This document shows positions 46,981 through 55,289 of a stretch of DNA of 64,000 bases, piece after piece. How positions within the stretch are numbered: the first letter of the stretch is position 1; each line of letters starts with the position of its first letter. A program made the position numbers and the translations under genes. The stretch covers positions 46,383 to 110,382 of the forward strand of contig NZ_JACEFT010000014.1 in assembly GCF_013697085.1 (NCBI RefSeq), given 5' to 3'. The DNA is from Billgrantia kenyensis. Its GTDB lineage: Bacteria > Pseudomonadota > Gammaproteobacteria > Pseudomonadales > Halomonadaceae. The notes beneath the pieces were generated by a model that was not told the origin of the DNA, ran no database searches, and saw only the letters and a list, made by a program, of their open reading frames with translations.

Positions 46981-47769
46981 TCAAGCCGCGGCCCAGCATC
47001 TTGCATAGTCCGGGGTAACGGTCAGCACGTCGCCTGTCTCAACCCTCACGGGCAGGCCGTACAGGGCCTCCAGGCGCTGGCGCGTCAGCACTTCCTGCGG
47101 CCGGCCGTCGGCGATCACCCGTCCATCCTTGAGCAGCAGGATGCGGTGCGCCACGCTTGCGGCCAGGGTCAGGTCATGCAGGATCGCCAGCACGCCGCAC
47201 CCCTGGGCAGCGGCCTGGCGTGCCGCGCGCAGCACCGTGATCTGATGCTGCAGGTCGAGGCTCGAGGTGGGCTCGTCGATCAGCAGATAGCGCCCTCCGC
47301 CCAGCCGCTGGCCGGCCCACAGCTGGACCATCACCCTGGCCATGTGGGTTCTATGCTGCTCGCCGCCCGATAGGTAGGGCACGCAGCGGTATCTCAGTGC
47401 GCCCAGGCTGAGCAGAGCGATGGCCTGCTCGCTTAGTTCTGCTACCTCGTTGGCCGGCAGGGCACGCGGCGCGCCCAGCTGGATCAGCTCCTCCACGCTG
47501 AAGGGGGCGCTGATGCGTGGCGTCTGCTCCAGTACGGCGCGCTGTCGCGCCAGGCTGGCGGCGTCCAGGGCGGCGGGGGTGTGGCCGTCCATGACCACCT
47601 GGCCGCAGATGTCGCGTTCGGCACCGCTGAGGCAGTTCATCAGCGATGACTTGCCGGCGCCATTGGGGCCGAGCACGGCGAGTAGCTCGCCGGGCCTGAG
47701 GCACAGGTCGATGTTCGAAAGCAGCGTCTTGCCGCCTTTGCTGAGGGAGAGCGCCTTGGCTTCAAGCAT
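46981..47769 (-). CDS. hmuV: Heme ABC transporter ATP-binding protein
   Basis: 262 residues. Walker A GPNGAGKSS, signature LSGGEQHRTHMARV (with histidine where many ABC proteins have glutamine, as seen in HmuV types), Walker B YLLIDEPTSSLD, and the H-loop ILHDLTLAASVAHR. It drives import of heme through HmuU. The stop is only nine bases from the convergent TauE gene. Overlaps hmuU by eight bases. Confidence 0.92.
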   Translation of the reverse strand: MLEAKALSLSKGGKTLLSNIDLCLRPGELLAVLGPNGAGKSSLMNCLSGAERDICGQVVMDGHTPAALDAASLARQRAVLEQTPRISAPFSVEELIQLGAPRALPANEVAELSEQAIALLSLGALRYRCVPYLSGGEQHRTHMARVMVQLWAGQRLGGGRYLLIDEPTSSLDLQHQITVLRAARQAAAQGCGVLAILHDLTLAASVAHRILLLKDGRVIADGRPQEVLTRQRLEALYGLPVRVETGDVLTVTPDYARCWAAA

Positions 47770-48820
47770 GAGAGGAACTCCTGAGTCGTCGCGTCAGCAG
47801 CCACAGGAAGAAGGGGCCGCCGATGAGGCTGGTGGCGATGCCGATGGGAGGCTCCTGGGGCGCAATCGCCAGGCGCACGGCGAGGTCGGCGGCGAGTACC
47901 AGGCTGACACCGAGCAGCGCCGATGCCGGCAACACCCAGCGGTGAGCATGCCCTACCAGCAGCCTGGCGAGATGGGGTGCCACCAGCCCGATGAAGCCGA
48001 TGGGACCTGCGGCTGCGGTAACGGCCCCCACGCTGAGTGCGGCGGCAAAAGCCAGGGTGCGCTTGCTGCTTTCGACGTTCAGTCCGGTATGGAACGCCTG
48101 GCGCTCGCCTAATTGAAACAGGTCGAGTCCACGCGCCTGACGCCAGAACAGCGGGGCCATTGCCAGTGCCAGGCCCAGAGCCATGATCACCACTGGCCAG
48201 CCCGCATGGCCGAGTCCGCCCATGCTCCAGAAGGTGAGGTCGCGCAACGCCTGGTCGTCGGCCACATAGACCAGCACGCCGATGAGAGCGCCAGCGATGG
48301 TATTGATGGCGATGCCGATCAGGATCAGCATCGCCACGGAGGTTTCACCGCCTCGGCGGGAAAGGGTGAAGACACACGCCATGACCAGCGTGGCGCCGAC
48401 GAAAGCGGCCAGGGGCAGCAGCGCGGTCTGCAGCAGAACCGGCAGCTCCGGCGCGATCAGGCGACCCAGCACAATGGCGCTGACTGCACCGATGGAGGCG
48501 CCAGCGGTAATGCCGATCAGGCCCGGGTCTGCCAGAGGGTTGCGCAGCATGCCCTGCAAGGCGGTCCCGGCCAGCGCCAGCGCCATGCCGACGGCTATGC
48601 CCAGTGTCAGCCGGGGCAGGCGAATCTGCCAGATGATGTTGATGTCCAGAAAATCGCCGCTGCCCGTGAGGCCGCCCCAGAGCTGTGCGCTACTCATCTT
48701 GACCGGCCCGAGAGCCAACTCCGCCAGGGCCAGGCTCAGTGCCAGGATGCCAAGACCGACGACGACCAACTGCTGCCGGCGGCTGCCGTGGCGCTCGAGC
48801 TCCAGACCGACGCTTGCCAT
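47762..48820 (-). CDS. hmuU: Heme ABC transporter permease
   Basis: 352 residues of the FecCD/BtuC permease family with about ten helices, RNPLADPGLIGITAGASIGAV motif and the GPIGFIGLVAPHLARLLVGHAHRW segment that contacts the ATPase. The neighbouring hmuT and hmuV and the hut genes identify the substrate as heme. It overlaps the hmuT stop by one base. Confidence 0.92.
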   Translation of the reverse strand: MASVGLELERHGSRRQQLVVVGLGILALSLALAELALGPVKMSSAQLWGGLTGSGDFLDINIIWQIRLPRLTLGIAVGMALALAGTALQGMLRNPLADPGLIGITAGASIGAVSAIVLGRLIAPELPVLLQTALLPLAAFVGATLVMACVFTLSRRGGETSVAMLILIGIAINTIAGALIGVLVYVADDQALRDLTFWSMGGLGHAGWPVVIMALGLALAMAPLFWRQARGLDLFQLGERQAFHTGLNVESSKRTLAFAAALSVGAVTAAAGPIGFIGLVAPHLARLLVGHAHRWVLPASALLGVSLVLAADLAVRLAIAPQEPPIGIATSLIGGPFFLWLLTRRLRSSSHA

Positions 48821-49743
48821 CAGTTCGGTTCCATCCCTTTCGCCATGGCGCGATGCAAGGATCGGTTCAGCTCACGTATCGCCTCGGGCGTGCGCGGGCC
48901 AAAGCCCAGCAGCAGCATGCCATCCATGGCAATCAGCCGACCGTGCCGCCCGGCCGGCGTGGCCGCCAGGTCCGAGCGCAGCAGCACGCGCTCGTGAGGA
49001 ATGGACGCCAACTGTTCTTCCATCATCACGATCACGTCGGGCGCCAACGCCATGACGCTTTCCATTGCCAGCGGTCGATAGCCCTGAACGTTGCCGGTGA
49101 CCGGCTCGCCGCCAGCCAGGGCGATCATCTGTTCCGCTACGGTTCCCTTGCCACCGACGACCAGGGGGCCGCTCTCTGCCGAGAGCACGAACAGGGTGCG
49201 GGGTGGCCAACCCGAGCTGGGGTGCAGCGATTCGACTTCCCGGATGGTGCTGTCCAGTTCGGCATGGAAGATTTCTATCAGATTCGTGGCGGCAGCTTCA
49301 CGGTCGAGCACTTCACCAACGAAGCGAATCTTGGCGGCCACATCGGAATGAGCGTTGCCCTCCGGTGCGGGCGCCCGGAAGACCCGCACGCCGGCATCGT
49401 TAAGACGTAACAGGGAGGTTTCCGGGCCGGCGAAATGACTGACGAGCACGCTCTCAGGTCGAAGCGAAAGGACGCCTTCAGGGGACAGGGCGCGTACATA
49501 GCCGATGTTGGGTAGGTCGACCGCCTCGGCGGGGTAGGTGGCGGTGGTATCCACGCCGACCACCCGTTGCCCCTCGCCCAAGGCAAAGACGATTTCGGTC
49601 AGATCTCCGCCAGCGATGACGATCCGTTCGGCGGCACCCGCCTCCACGGAAGCCGAGCAGAGGGAAATCACGAGACCGACCAATAGTCGGCGTCTCAATG
49701 CACGGCGTGCTCGCTTCTGCTTGGTGTGTCGTGAATTCGACAT
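48820..49743 (-). CDS. hmuT: Heme ABC transporter periplasmic binding protein
   Basis: 307 residues from the ATG at 49743, which has GAGGGAG just upstream; the frame is open further but crosses the promoter. A basic N terminus and a hydrophobic helix (about 20-36) form the signal. The periplasmic fold (IVIAGGDLTEIVFALGEGQRVVGVDTTATYP, NIGYVRALSPEGVLSLRPE) is that of HmuT/ChuT heme binders. First gene of hmuTUV, divergent from the TonB receptor, with Fur-box-like sites between them. Confidence 0.92.
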   Translation of the reverse strand: MSNSRHTKQKRARRALRRRLLVGLVISLCSASVEAGAAERIVIAGGDLTEIVFALGEGQRVVGVDTTATYPAEAVDLPNIGYVRALSPEGVLSLRPESVLVSHFAGPETSLLRLNDAGVRVFRAPAPEGNAHSDVAAKIRFVGEVLDREAAATNLIEIFHAELDSTIREVESLHPSSGWPPRTLFVLSAESGPLVVGGKGTVAEQMIALAGGEPVTGNVQGYRPLAMESVMALAPDVIVMMEEQLASIPHERVLLRSDLAATPAGRHGRLIAMDGMLLLGFGPRTPEAIRELNRSLHRAMAKGMEPN

Positions 49744-49766
49744 GATGCTCCCTCGTCGCCTCAAAT

Positions 49767-49785
49767 GGGAATGGTGATCATTGTC
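49767..49785 (-). promoter_or_regulatory. Fur-box-like site upstream of hmuT
   Basis: 14 of 19 bases match the classical Fur box, including the core TGATCATTGTC. It lies 24 bp upstream of the hmuT start, where iron-loaded Fur would block transcription. Confidence 0.6.
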
Positions 49786-49884
49786 TTTAGTGTCGGTCAA
49801 GCTTTCCCAAACGAGAAAAGCGATGGTTCGTGCACGAGTCGAAGAAAACCTGATCTGAGTCATAAACGCAAGAAAAGAGGTGTT

Positions 49885-49903
49885 ACAAATGATTATTATT
49901 AAG
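49885..49903 (+). promoter_or_regulatory. Fur-box-like site upstream of the heme receptor gene
   Basis: 12 of 19 bases match the Fur box around AATGATTATTATT. It lies about 42 bp before the receptor start, in the divergent hmuT-receptor region. Confidence 0.5.
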
Positions 49904-49944
49904 TCATAGATTTTGTGGTCTGTACCAATCATTGGGGAATGGAC

Positions 49945-51999
49945 ATGGAACTACCTACCAAGGGCGGCGGATTAGGTGTGCTGATGGCGCCGCTATTTGC
50001 CGTGGCCGCGATACCTGCTGCTGTCGCCGACACCGTTCCATCGGCAGAGTCGCGTCCTGGCGCTCTGGAGACGATGGTCGTGCTGGGCACCGGGACCCAG
50101 ACCTCGATCTTCGAGAATCCCGCCTCGATTACGGCCCTTGAGGCCCATGAGCTGCGGCGCACGCCGACCACCAGCGTGGCTGAGCTGCTGCGAGACGTAC
50201 CCGGTGTGAGGCTGTTCGACGACGGCACGGCCGGTATGAAGCGAATCAGCATTCGCGGTGAGACGTCGCGGCGGGTCACCATCAAGGTCGATGGCCATGC
50301 ATTGACCGATCATTCGCCCTATGGGACGCCGCTATTACTCGACCCCGCCATCATCGAACGTATCGAAGTGGTGCGCGGGCCTTCGTCCGTGCTCAGCGGT
50401 TCCAACGCCATCGGCGGGGTGGTCAACATCATCACTCGCCGAGGCGGCGAGAGGCCGCTGGAGGGCAGCGTCAGTGCGACGGGTTTCTCGGCCACACGGG
50501 GTTATCACTCCAGTGCCACCCTGCAGGGGGCGAGTGGGGCAGTGGATTGGCGGGTGACCGGCAGCCTGGCCGATGAGGGGGATCGCCGCACGCCCGAAGG
50601 CAGGCTGTCGCCCTCCGGCTTCGAGCAGGACCAGCTCTCGACCCACTTCGGCTTTCGCCAAGGCGACCACTATGTCGCATTGAAGGCCGAGCAGTACCGC
50701 CTCGAGGCCGATGTCTACAACCCGCTGCCTGAAGGTTTCACCGACTTCTCTATCAGGCTACCGCAGCGCGATCTGCGCAAGGTAGGCCTGTTCTATGAGG
50801 GGGAGCCGTCGTTGCCGGCCGTGAACCGGGTGGAAGCGAGTCTATATCATCAGACGGTGGATCGGCTGTTCGAGAACCAGGCTGCCATGACCAGCGGCAT
50901 GACGGTCGGCACCACCAGCGACGATCGCCAGACCACCTATGGCGCCGATATGCAGCTGGAGCTGACAGTGACCGGGCTCGGCAGCAGCGTGCTGGGGCTG
51001 GAGTACGAGAACGACGCCCTGGCCACGGACAAGACGTCGGATGTGTTCATGCCGTTTCCGCCGCCTGCCGGGCAGCGTAGTTATACCACCACGTCCGATG
51101 AGGCGCGCATCCAGACCTTGTCGGGCTACGCCCAGCAGGCCTGGGAACTGAACGACGATACCACCGCCTATTTCGGTGGGCGGGTCTATGCCGTCGAGGC
51201 CGAACTGGAAGCCAGCAGCGACAAGGCACTGGAGCGCAATACCGATACCCGGGCATTGGGCTCGCTGGGCCTGGTATATACGCCCGGTGACAGCTGGTCG
51301 CTGCGCGCCAATCTGGCCCAGGGCTACTCCTACCCGACGCTGCAGCAGCTGTTCCTGACCACCACGGCAGGGGGCCAGACTACCGTGGGCAACCCTGAGC
51401 TTTTGCCGGAAAAAGCCAATACCGTGGAGCTCGGCGCTCGCTACCGCGATGGCCGATTGACGCTTGATGCCACGCTTTTCCACGCCCGGGCAGAGGACTA
51501 CATCGGCCAGGAAGTGGACAACACTTCCGGCCCGCAGCCGATCCGCCGTTACGTCAACATTCATCAGGCGACGACTACCGGGCTCGAACTCTTCGGAGAG
51601 CATCGCCTGACGGCGACGGACACGGCGTTTTACCTGAACGGCAGCGTGCTGCGCCGTGAGTACGACTTCGGCGAGTCGCAAACCTACGATAGCGGTACGC
51701 CGCGGCTTGCGGGGCGCTTGGGGGTGCGCCAGGAGTGGATGCCTGCTTCTGCCATGCGCCTGGAGGGCGATCTGTTCCTGCGCGGAGAAAGCGAGGTACG
51801 TGAGCGCAATGCCGCGGGCGAGCTGACCTCTCGCACGGCCGGTTTCGGCACGCTCAATGCCTACCTGGGCTTGCAGTATGCCGACCGGCTCGACGTGGGG
51901 CTGAGCCTCGACAACCTGCTCGACAAGCGCTACCGCTCCTTCGGCGAACTCACCGGTGAAGAGCGCAGCGTCACCTTGACCACCACTCTGCACTTCTGA
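49945..51999 (+). CDS. TonB-dependent outer-membrane receptor, probably for heme
   Basis: 684 residues from the ATG at 49945, which has GGGGA six bases upstream; the GTG at 49915 and ATG at 49939 are less well placed. A signal peptide is followed by a plug domain (SVAELLRDVPGVRLFDDGTAGMKRISIRG, IERIEVVRGPSSVLSGSNAIGGVVNIITRR) and a beta barrel ending in the C-terminal phenylalanine (TTTLHF). Its neighbours hmuTUV and hutWX make heme or hemoprotein the likely ligand. Confidence 0.9.
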   Translation: MELPTKGGGLGVLMAPLFAVAAIPAAVADTVPSAESRPGALETMVVLGTGTQTSIFENPASITALEAHELRRTPTTSVAELLRDVPGVRLFDDGTAGMKRISIRGETSRRVTIKVDGHALTDHSPYGTPLLLDPAIIERIEVVRGPSSVLSGSNAIGGVVNIITRRGGERPLEGSVSATGFSATRGYHSSATLQGASGAVDWRVTGSLADEGDRRTPEGRLSPSGFEQDQLSTHFGFRQGDHYVALKAEQYRLEADVYNPLPEGFTDFSIRLPQRDLRKVGLFYEGEPSLPAVNRVEASLYHQTVDRLFENQAAMTSGMTVGTTSDDRQTTYGADMQLELTVTGLGSSVLGLEYENDALATDKTSDVFMPFPPPAGQRSYTTTSDEARIQTLSGYAQQAWELNDDTTAYFGGRVYAVEAELEASSDKALERNTDTRALGSLGLVYTPGDSWSLRANLAQGYSYPTLQQLFLTTTAGGQTTVGNPELLPEKANTVELGARYRDGRLTLDATLFHARAEDYIGQEVDNTSGPQPIRRYVNIHQATTTGLELFGEHRLTATDTAFYLNGSVLRREYDFGESQTYDSGTPRLAGRLGVRQEWMPASAMRLEGDLFLRGESEVRERNAAGELTSRTAGFGTLNAYLGLQYADRLDVGLSLDNLLDKRYRSFGELTGEERSVTLTTTLHF

Positions 52000-52012
52000 G
52001 CGAGGGGCCGAC

Positions 52013-53422
52013 ATGACGTTGATTGCCTCGACCCGCAGCAAGCGGCGACCGGCGGCGCCGCCTCAGCCGCCACGACTCGATGCCGACTTGCCCAGGGTCA
52101 GTTCAGACCCTATAGCGGAAGCCTTCACTTCCCGCGTGCCATTGATGCCTTGGCTGGACAAGCGGCCGGTACCGCGTGTGGAAATCGCGGATGTCTGGCG
52201 CGGATTGTGCGATTCGTCACCGGACTCCGGCAAGCGGCTGGCGTATGTGCACGTACCCTTCTGTGCCAATCATTGCCTGTTCTGCGGCTTCTACCGCAAC
52301 AAGTATCGGTACCAAGAGTCGGCGCGCTACGTTCAAGCGCTGATCGACGAGGTGCGCCGCGATGCTGATATGCAATGTGTAGGCAAGGCGCCGATCCATG
52401 CGCTCTACTTGGGCGGTGGCACGCCCACGGCGCTGGAGACCGTCGACCTGGTGCGCCTCATCGAAGTGCTGCGCAGCGAACTGCCATTGGCGGCGGACTG
52501 TGAGCTGACGCTGGAGGGGCGCATTCTCCACTTCGACGATGAAAAGGTCGACGCTTGCCTGGAGGCCGGCATCAATCGCATCTCCATCGGTGTGCAGAGC
52601 TTCGATACCAAGGTGCGGCAACAGCAGGGAAGACGTGCCAGTGGTCCCGAGGCGGAGCGTTTCATCGCTGACTTGATCGCACGCGATAGTGCCGCCGTGG
52701 TCATCGATCTGATGTATGGCCTGCCCGACCAGGACCAGGCCGTCTGGTCTCGCGATATCGATACCGCGCTCTCACTTGGGCCCGATGGGCTCGATATCTA
52801 CTGTCTGGCCATGTTCCCGGGCACGCCGCTACATCGAGCGGTGACCAACGGCAAGCTTGCGCCGCCCGCTTCCCTTGCCGAGCAGGCGCGCCTGTACGAA
52901 CGGGCCTGCGAGCGTCTGGCCGGGGCCGGCTGGCACCAGGTCAGCAACAGCCACTGGGCAAGCTGCACCCGCGAACGCAATCTCTACAACCTGCTGATCA
53001 AGGCTGGAGCCGAGACACTCGCCTTCGGCTCGGGTGCCGGAGGCAGTCTGGGCGATTACAGCTATAGCGTCGACGCCGACCTGCCGGGCTATCTGCAGGC
53101 GGGTCGTGAGGGGCGCAAGGCGATCACGGGCATGCTGAGAAGCGATGAGCATCAGCCGCTGAGGGACTGGGTGACCGGCATGCTGGAAACGGCACGGCTC
53201 GACATCGCTGAGTTGCTGCGGCGCTGGTCTGGCCTGAATGCTCGCCGCGCGGGCCTGGAGGCACTGCTCAGCAGTTGGCAGCAGGCCGGCCTGGCGGAGT
53301 ATCACGGCGAAATCGTCACCCTGACCACTGCGGGCCGGTTCTGGAGTACCAATCTCATTGCAGGTCTCAAGCAGGAACTTACCCACTCGATAGGCGCCCC
53401 AACCGTGCCTGATGTCACCTGA
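52013..53422 (+). CDS. hutW: Anaerobic heme-degrading radical SAM enzyme, HutW/ChuW type
   Basis: 469 residues resembling coproporphyrinogen III dehydrogenase-like (HemN) radical-SAM enzymes. The cluster motif is C84-x3-C88-x2-C91 (CANHCLFC), followed by the FYRNKYRYQES segment and a YLGGGTPT motif. The ChuW/HutW branch opens the heme ring without oxygen by methyl transfer, giving anaerobilin. Placement between a heme receptor and hutX supports that branch over HemN. GAGGGG lies before the ATG. Confidence 0.88.
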   Translation: MTLIASTRSKRRPAAPPQPPRLDADLPRVSSDPIAEAFTSRVPLMPWLDKRPVPRVEIADVWRGLCDSSPDSGKRLAYVHVPFCANHCLFCGFYRNKYRYQESARYVQALIDEVRRDADMQCVGKAPIHALYLGGGTPTALETVDLVRLIEVLRSELPLAADCELTLEGRILHFDDEKVDACLEAGINRISIGVQSFDTKVRQQQGRRASGPEAERFIADLIARDSAAVVIDLMYGLPDQDQAVWSRDIDTALSLGPDGLDIYCLAMFPGTPLHRAVTNGKLAPPASLAEQARLYERACERLAGAGWHQVSNSHWASCTRERNLYNLLIKAGAETLAFGSGAGGSLGDYSYSVDADLPGYLQAGREGRKAITGMLRSDEHQPLRDWVTGMLETARLDIAELLRRWSGLNARRAGLEALLSSWQQAGLAEYHGEIVTLTTAGRFWSTNLIAGLKQELTHSIGAPTVPDVT

Positions 53423-53460
53423 AACGAAGCGGTACGATTACCAACCTCAAGGAGAGAAGC

Positions 53461-54003
53461 ATGTCGACCGAACTGTTGTCCGCCAAGACCGAACGTCTGG
53501 AAAAGCTGCGTCTGCAACTGGCGGAAAGCCAGGATGGCATTCTGGAAGCCATGGCGCTGCAGCATGACGTGACCCTGCTCGACGTCGTGCGCTGCCTGCC
53601 CGATGCGTGCTGGCAACGTATCGATGGCAGCCACTTCGTCAACGTGATGCAGGAGCTTGCCGAGTGGGGTGAGCTTACCACCATCGTGCATACCAACGGG
53701 GTGATCCTCGAATTCACCGGTCCGCTGCCTGGCGGCGAGCTGGGTCGTGGTTTCTACAACCTCAAGGGCGGTTCGGGCCTGAGTGGCCATCTCAAGCCAG
53801 ACTGTTGCAGCGATCTCATCTTCCTCAGGCGTCCTTTCATGGGTACACCCACAGCCTCGGTGCAGTTCTTCAGTGCTGACGGCAACAGCATGTTCAAGGT
53901 TTACATCGGGCGTGATGCATCGCGTCAGCTGCGCCCCGATCAGTTGGAGCGCTTCGAATCCCTGGTCCTGCGATTGACCCGGCAACGCGGGTACGCGGCA
54001 TGA
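53461..54003 (+). CDS. hutX: Heme utilization carrier protein HutX/ChuX
   Basis: 180 residues of the ChuX/HutX family, small cytoplasmic heme-binding proteins that hand heme to the degrading enzyme (LLDVVRCLPDACWQRIDGSHFVNVMQELAEWGELTTIVHTN segment is typical). AAGGAG lies six bases before the ATG. It ends in ATGA overlap with the next gene, so the hutW-hutX-chuY-like trio is co-expressed. Confidence 0.88.
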   Translation: MSTELLSAKTERLEKLRLQLAESQDGILEAMALQHDVTLLDVVRCLPDACWQRIDGSHFVNVMQELAEWGELTTIVHTNGVILEFTGPLPGGELGRGFYNLKGGSGLSGHLKPDCCSDLIFLRRPFMGTPTASVQFFSADGNSMFKVYIGRDASRQLRPDQLERFESLVLRLTRQRGYAA

Positions 54004-54635
54004 GTGCGACACTCATCTTCGGTGCCACGCGAGGTGCTGGCCTAGAGGTGGCGCGAATCCTGCGAGAGCGAGACCGGCGGGTCATCGCTCTCGTGCGTCC
54101 GACCAGCGACGAAACGCCCTTGGTGTCACTGGGTGTCGAGTGCGTCATGGGCGATGCGCTCAGCAGCCATGACGTACGTAAGGCCTTTCGCAAGCTCGGA
54201 GAGGGCGGTCGTATCGTCTCGACTCTCTCGGGGCTGGCGCCGGATGGTGGCTACACCGATGAGCTGGGGAACCGGCTCATCATTGAGGCCGCGCACGACT
54301 ACCTGCCGGAGCGCATCGTGCTGGTGACCTCGATCGGCTGCGGTGAAATGGCATCTCATCGCTCGGCGCGTGCCATCGAGGCCTTTGGGCAAGTCGTGGA
54401 TGCCAAGACGCGTGCCGAGGATAATCTGCGCGCAAGCGGGCTGCCTTTCACCATCCTGCGACCTGGTGGCCTCAAGAGCGAGCCCGCCACAGGTAGAGGG
54501 ATACTGAGCACAGACCCTGCCATGCATGGCTTCATCCATCGGGCTGATCTGGCCAAGCTGATCGCTGCCGTGCTGGATGATGCGGCGACTATGGACGGTA
54601 TCTACGCCGTGGTGGATCTCGACCAAGCCCGCTGA
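54000..54635 (+). CDS. NAD(P)-binding reductase, ChuY-like
   Basis: 211 residues with an N-terminal dinucleotide-binding motif (LIFGATRGAGLEVARIL) and the atypical short-chain dehydrogenase pattern (VLVTSIGCGEM, PFTILRPGGLKS). The position after ChuW- and ChuX-like genes is that of chuY, whose product reduces the linear tetrapyrrole (anaerobilin). The match to the fold is clear; the specific activity is inference from context. Confidence 0.82.
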   Translation: MSATLIFGATRGAGLEVARILRERDRRVIALVRPTSDETPLVSLGVECVMGDALSSHDVRKAFRKLGEGGRIVSTLSGLAPDGGYTDELGNRLIIEAAHDYLPERIVLVTSIGCGEMASHRSARAIEAFGQVVDAKTRAEDNLRASGLPFTILRPGGLKSEPATGRGILSTDPAMHGFIHRADLAKLIAAVLDDAATMDGIYAVVDLDQAR

Positions 54636-54695
54636 GACAACCCCATCGAGCCTGTCGCGATTAAGGCGGGAGGAGGCTGCCGAAGGCATTGCAAG

Positions 54696-54752
54696 GTTGC
54701 GCCGTGCCTGATCTGGCTGGGCGTGGAACGACAATTGGGAGTAGGCTGAAGG
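54696..54752 (+). pseudogene. Remnant of a TauE/SafE gene 3' end
   Basis: Between the ChuY-like gene and the lipoprotein gene, one frame reads VAPCLIWLGVERQLGVG then stop, matching the last residues (ALRLIWLGVERLGAG) of the TauE protein encoded at 46213-46971. A 25-base block (54706-54730) matches 46931-46955 at 24 of 25 positions, and TAGGCTG recurs after the block. It has no start or ribosome site. Confidence 0.6.
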
Positions 54753-54781
54753 TAACTCCGCGCGAAGGAATGGAGACCGCC

Positions 54782-55201
54782 ATGCGCCGCTACGCCGCTG
54801 TTCTATTCTCGATCCTGTTGCTTTTGACGGGCTGTGCCGGCACCAGCGATCCGCGCGACCACGCCATCCCGCTAACGCCCGACCGCCCCTTCGAGGTCAT
54901 GTCGACGGGAATGCGCCACTTCACCTTCTCGCTGCAGGAACCGGCCCGCGTGGTGCTGGAGAGCGAGACCTTTCCCTGGGACTCGGCCATGGCGGCGCCC
55001 TCGGGCGAACTGCTCGATGCCGACGGAGAGGTCGTCGCGCGGGACTGGCACAGCGGTATCGACGGCAACTTCCGCATCGAGCGTGAACTCGAAGCCGGCG
55101 TCTGGTACCTGCGGGTGACCACCCCTCATGCAGGCTCCTCCGTCGGGCTGCTGGATCGTGATTACCGCTACACGGTGATACTGCGCGTGGCGGAAGAGTG
55201 A
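54782..55201 (+). CDS. Putative lipoprotein with PPC-like domain
   Basis: 139 residues from the ATG at 54782 (GGAG six bases upstream). The signal peptide ends in a lipobox (LLLTGC), so the mature protein is a lipid-anchored periplasmic or outer-membrane protein starting at the cysteine. The remainder (MRHFTFSLQEPARVVLESE, ELEAGVWYLRVTT) looks like the beta-sandwich fold of bacterial pre-peptidase C-terminal domains, which is inference from pattern only. Function unknown. Upstream in-frame codons to 54689 belong to the TauE remnant region. Confidence 0.75.
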   Translation: MRRYAAVLFSILLLLTGCAGTSDPRDHAIPLTPDRPFEVMSTGMRHFTFSLQEPARVVLESETFPWDSAMAAPSGELLDADGEVVARDWHSGIDGNFRIERELEAGVWYLRVTTPHAGSSVGLLDRDYRYTVILRVAEE

Positions 55202-55204
55202 CGC

Positions 55205-55232
55205 CCAGTGCCCAAGAACCAGTGCCCAAGAA
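55205..55232 (+). repeat. Tandem 14-bp repeat after the lipoprotein gene
   Basis: CCAGTGCCCAAGAA occurs twice in a row (55205-55218 and 55219-55232), ending one base pair before the terminator stem region. It looks like a simple slippage duplication. Confidence 0.8.
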
Positions 55233-55254
55233 AAAGCCCCGGCAGAGCCGGGGC
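55231..55254 (-). terminator. Intrinsic terminator of the siderophore receptor gene
   Basis: GCCCCGGC (55236-55243) and GCCGGGGC (55247-55254) form a perfect eight-pair stem with an AGA loop. On the minus strand it is followed by TTTTTC, a good U tract, about 36 bases after the receptor stop. It may also serve the convergent lipoprotein gene. Confidence 0.85.
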
Positions 55255-55289
55255 CAAGGTAACGATGCGAAACGGTAGGCAGGTGCCGG

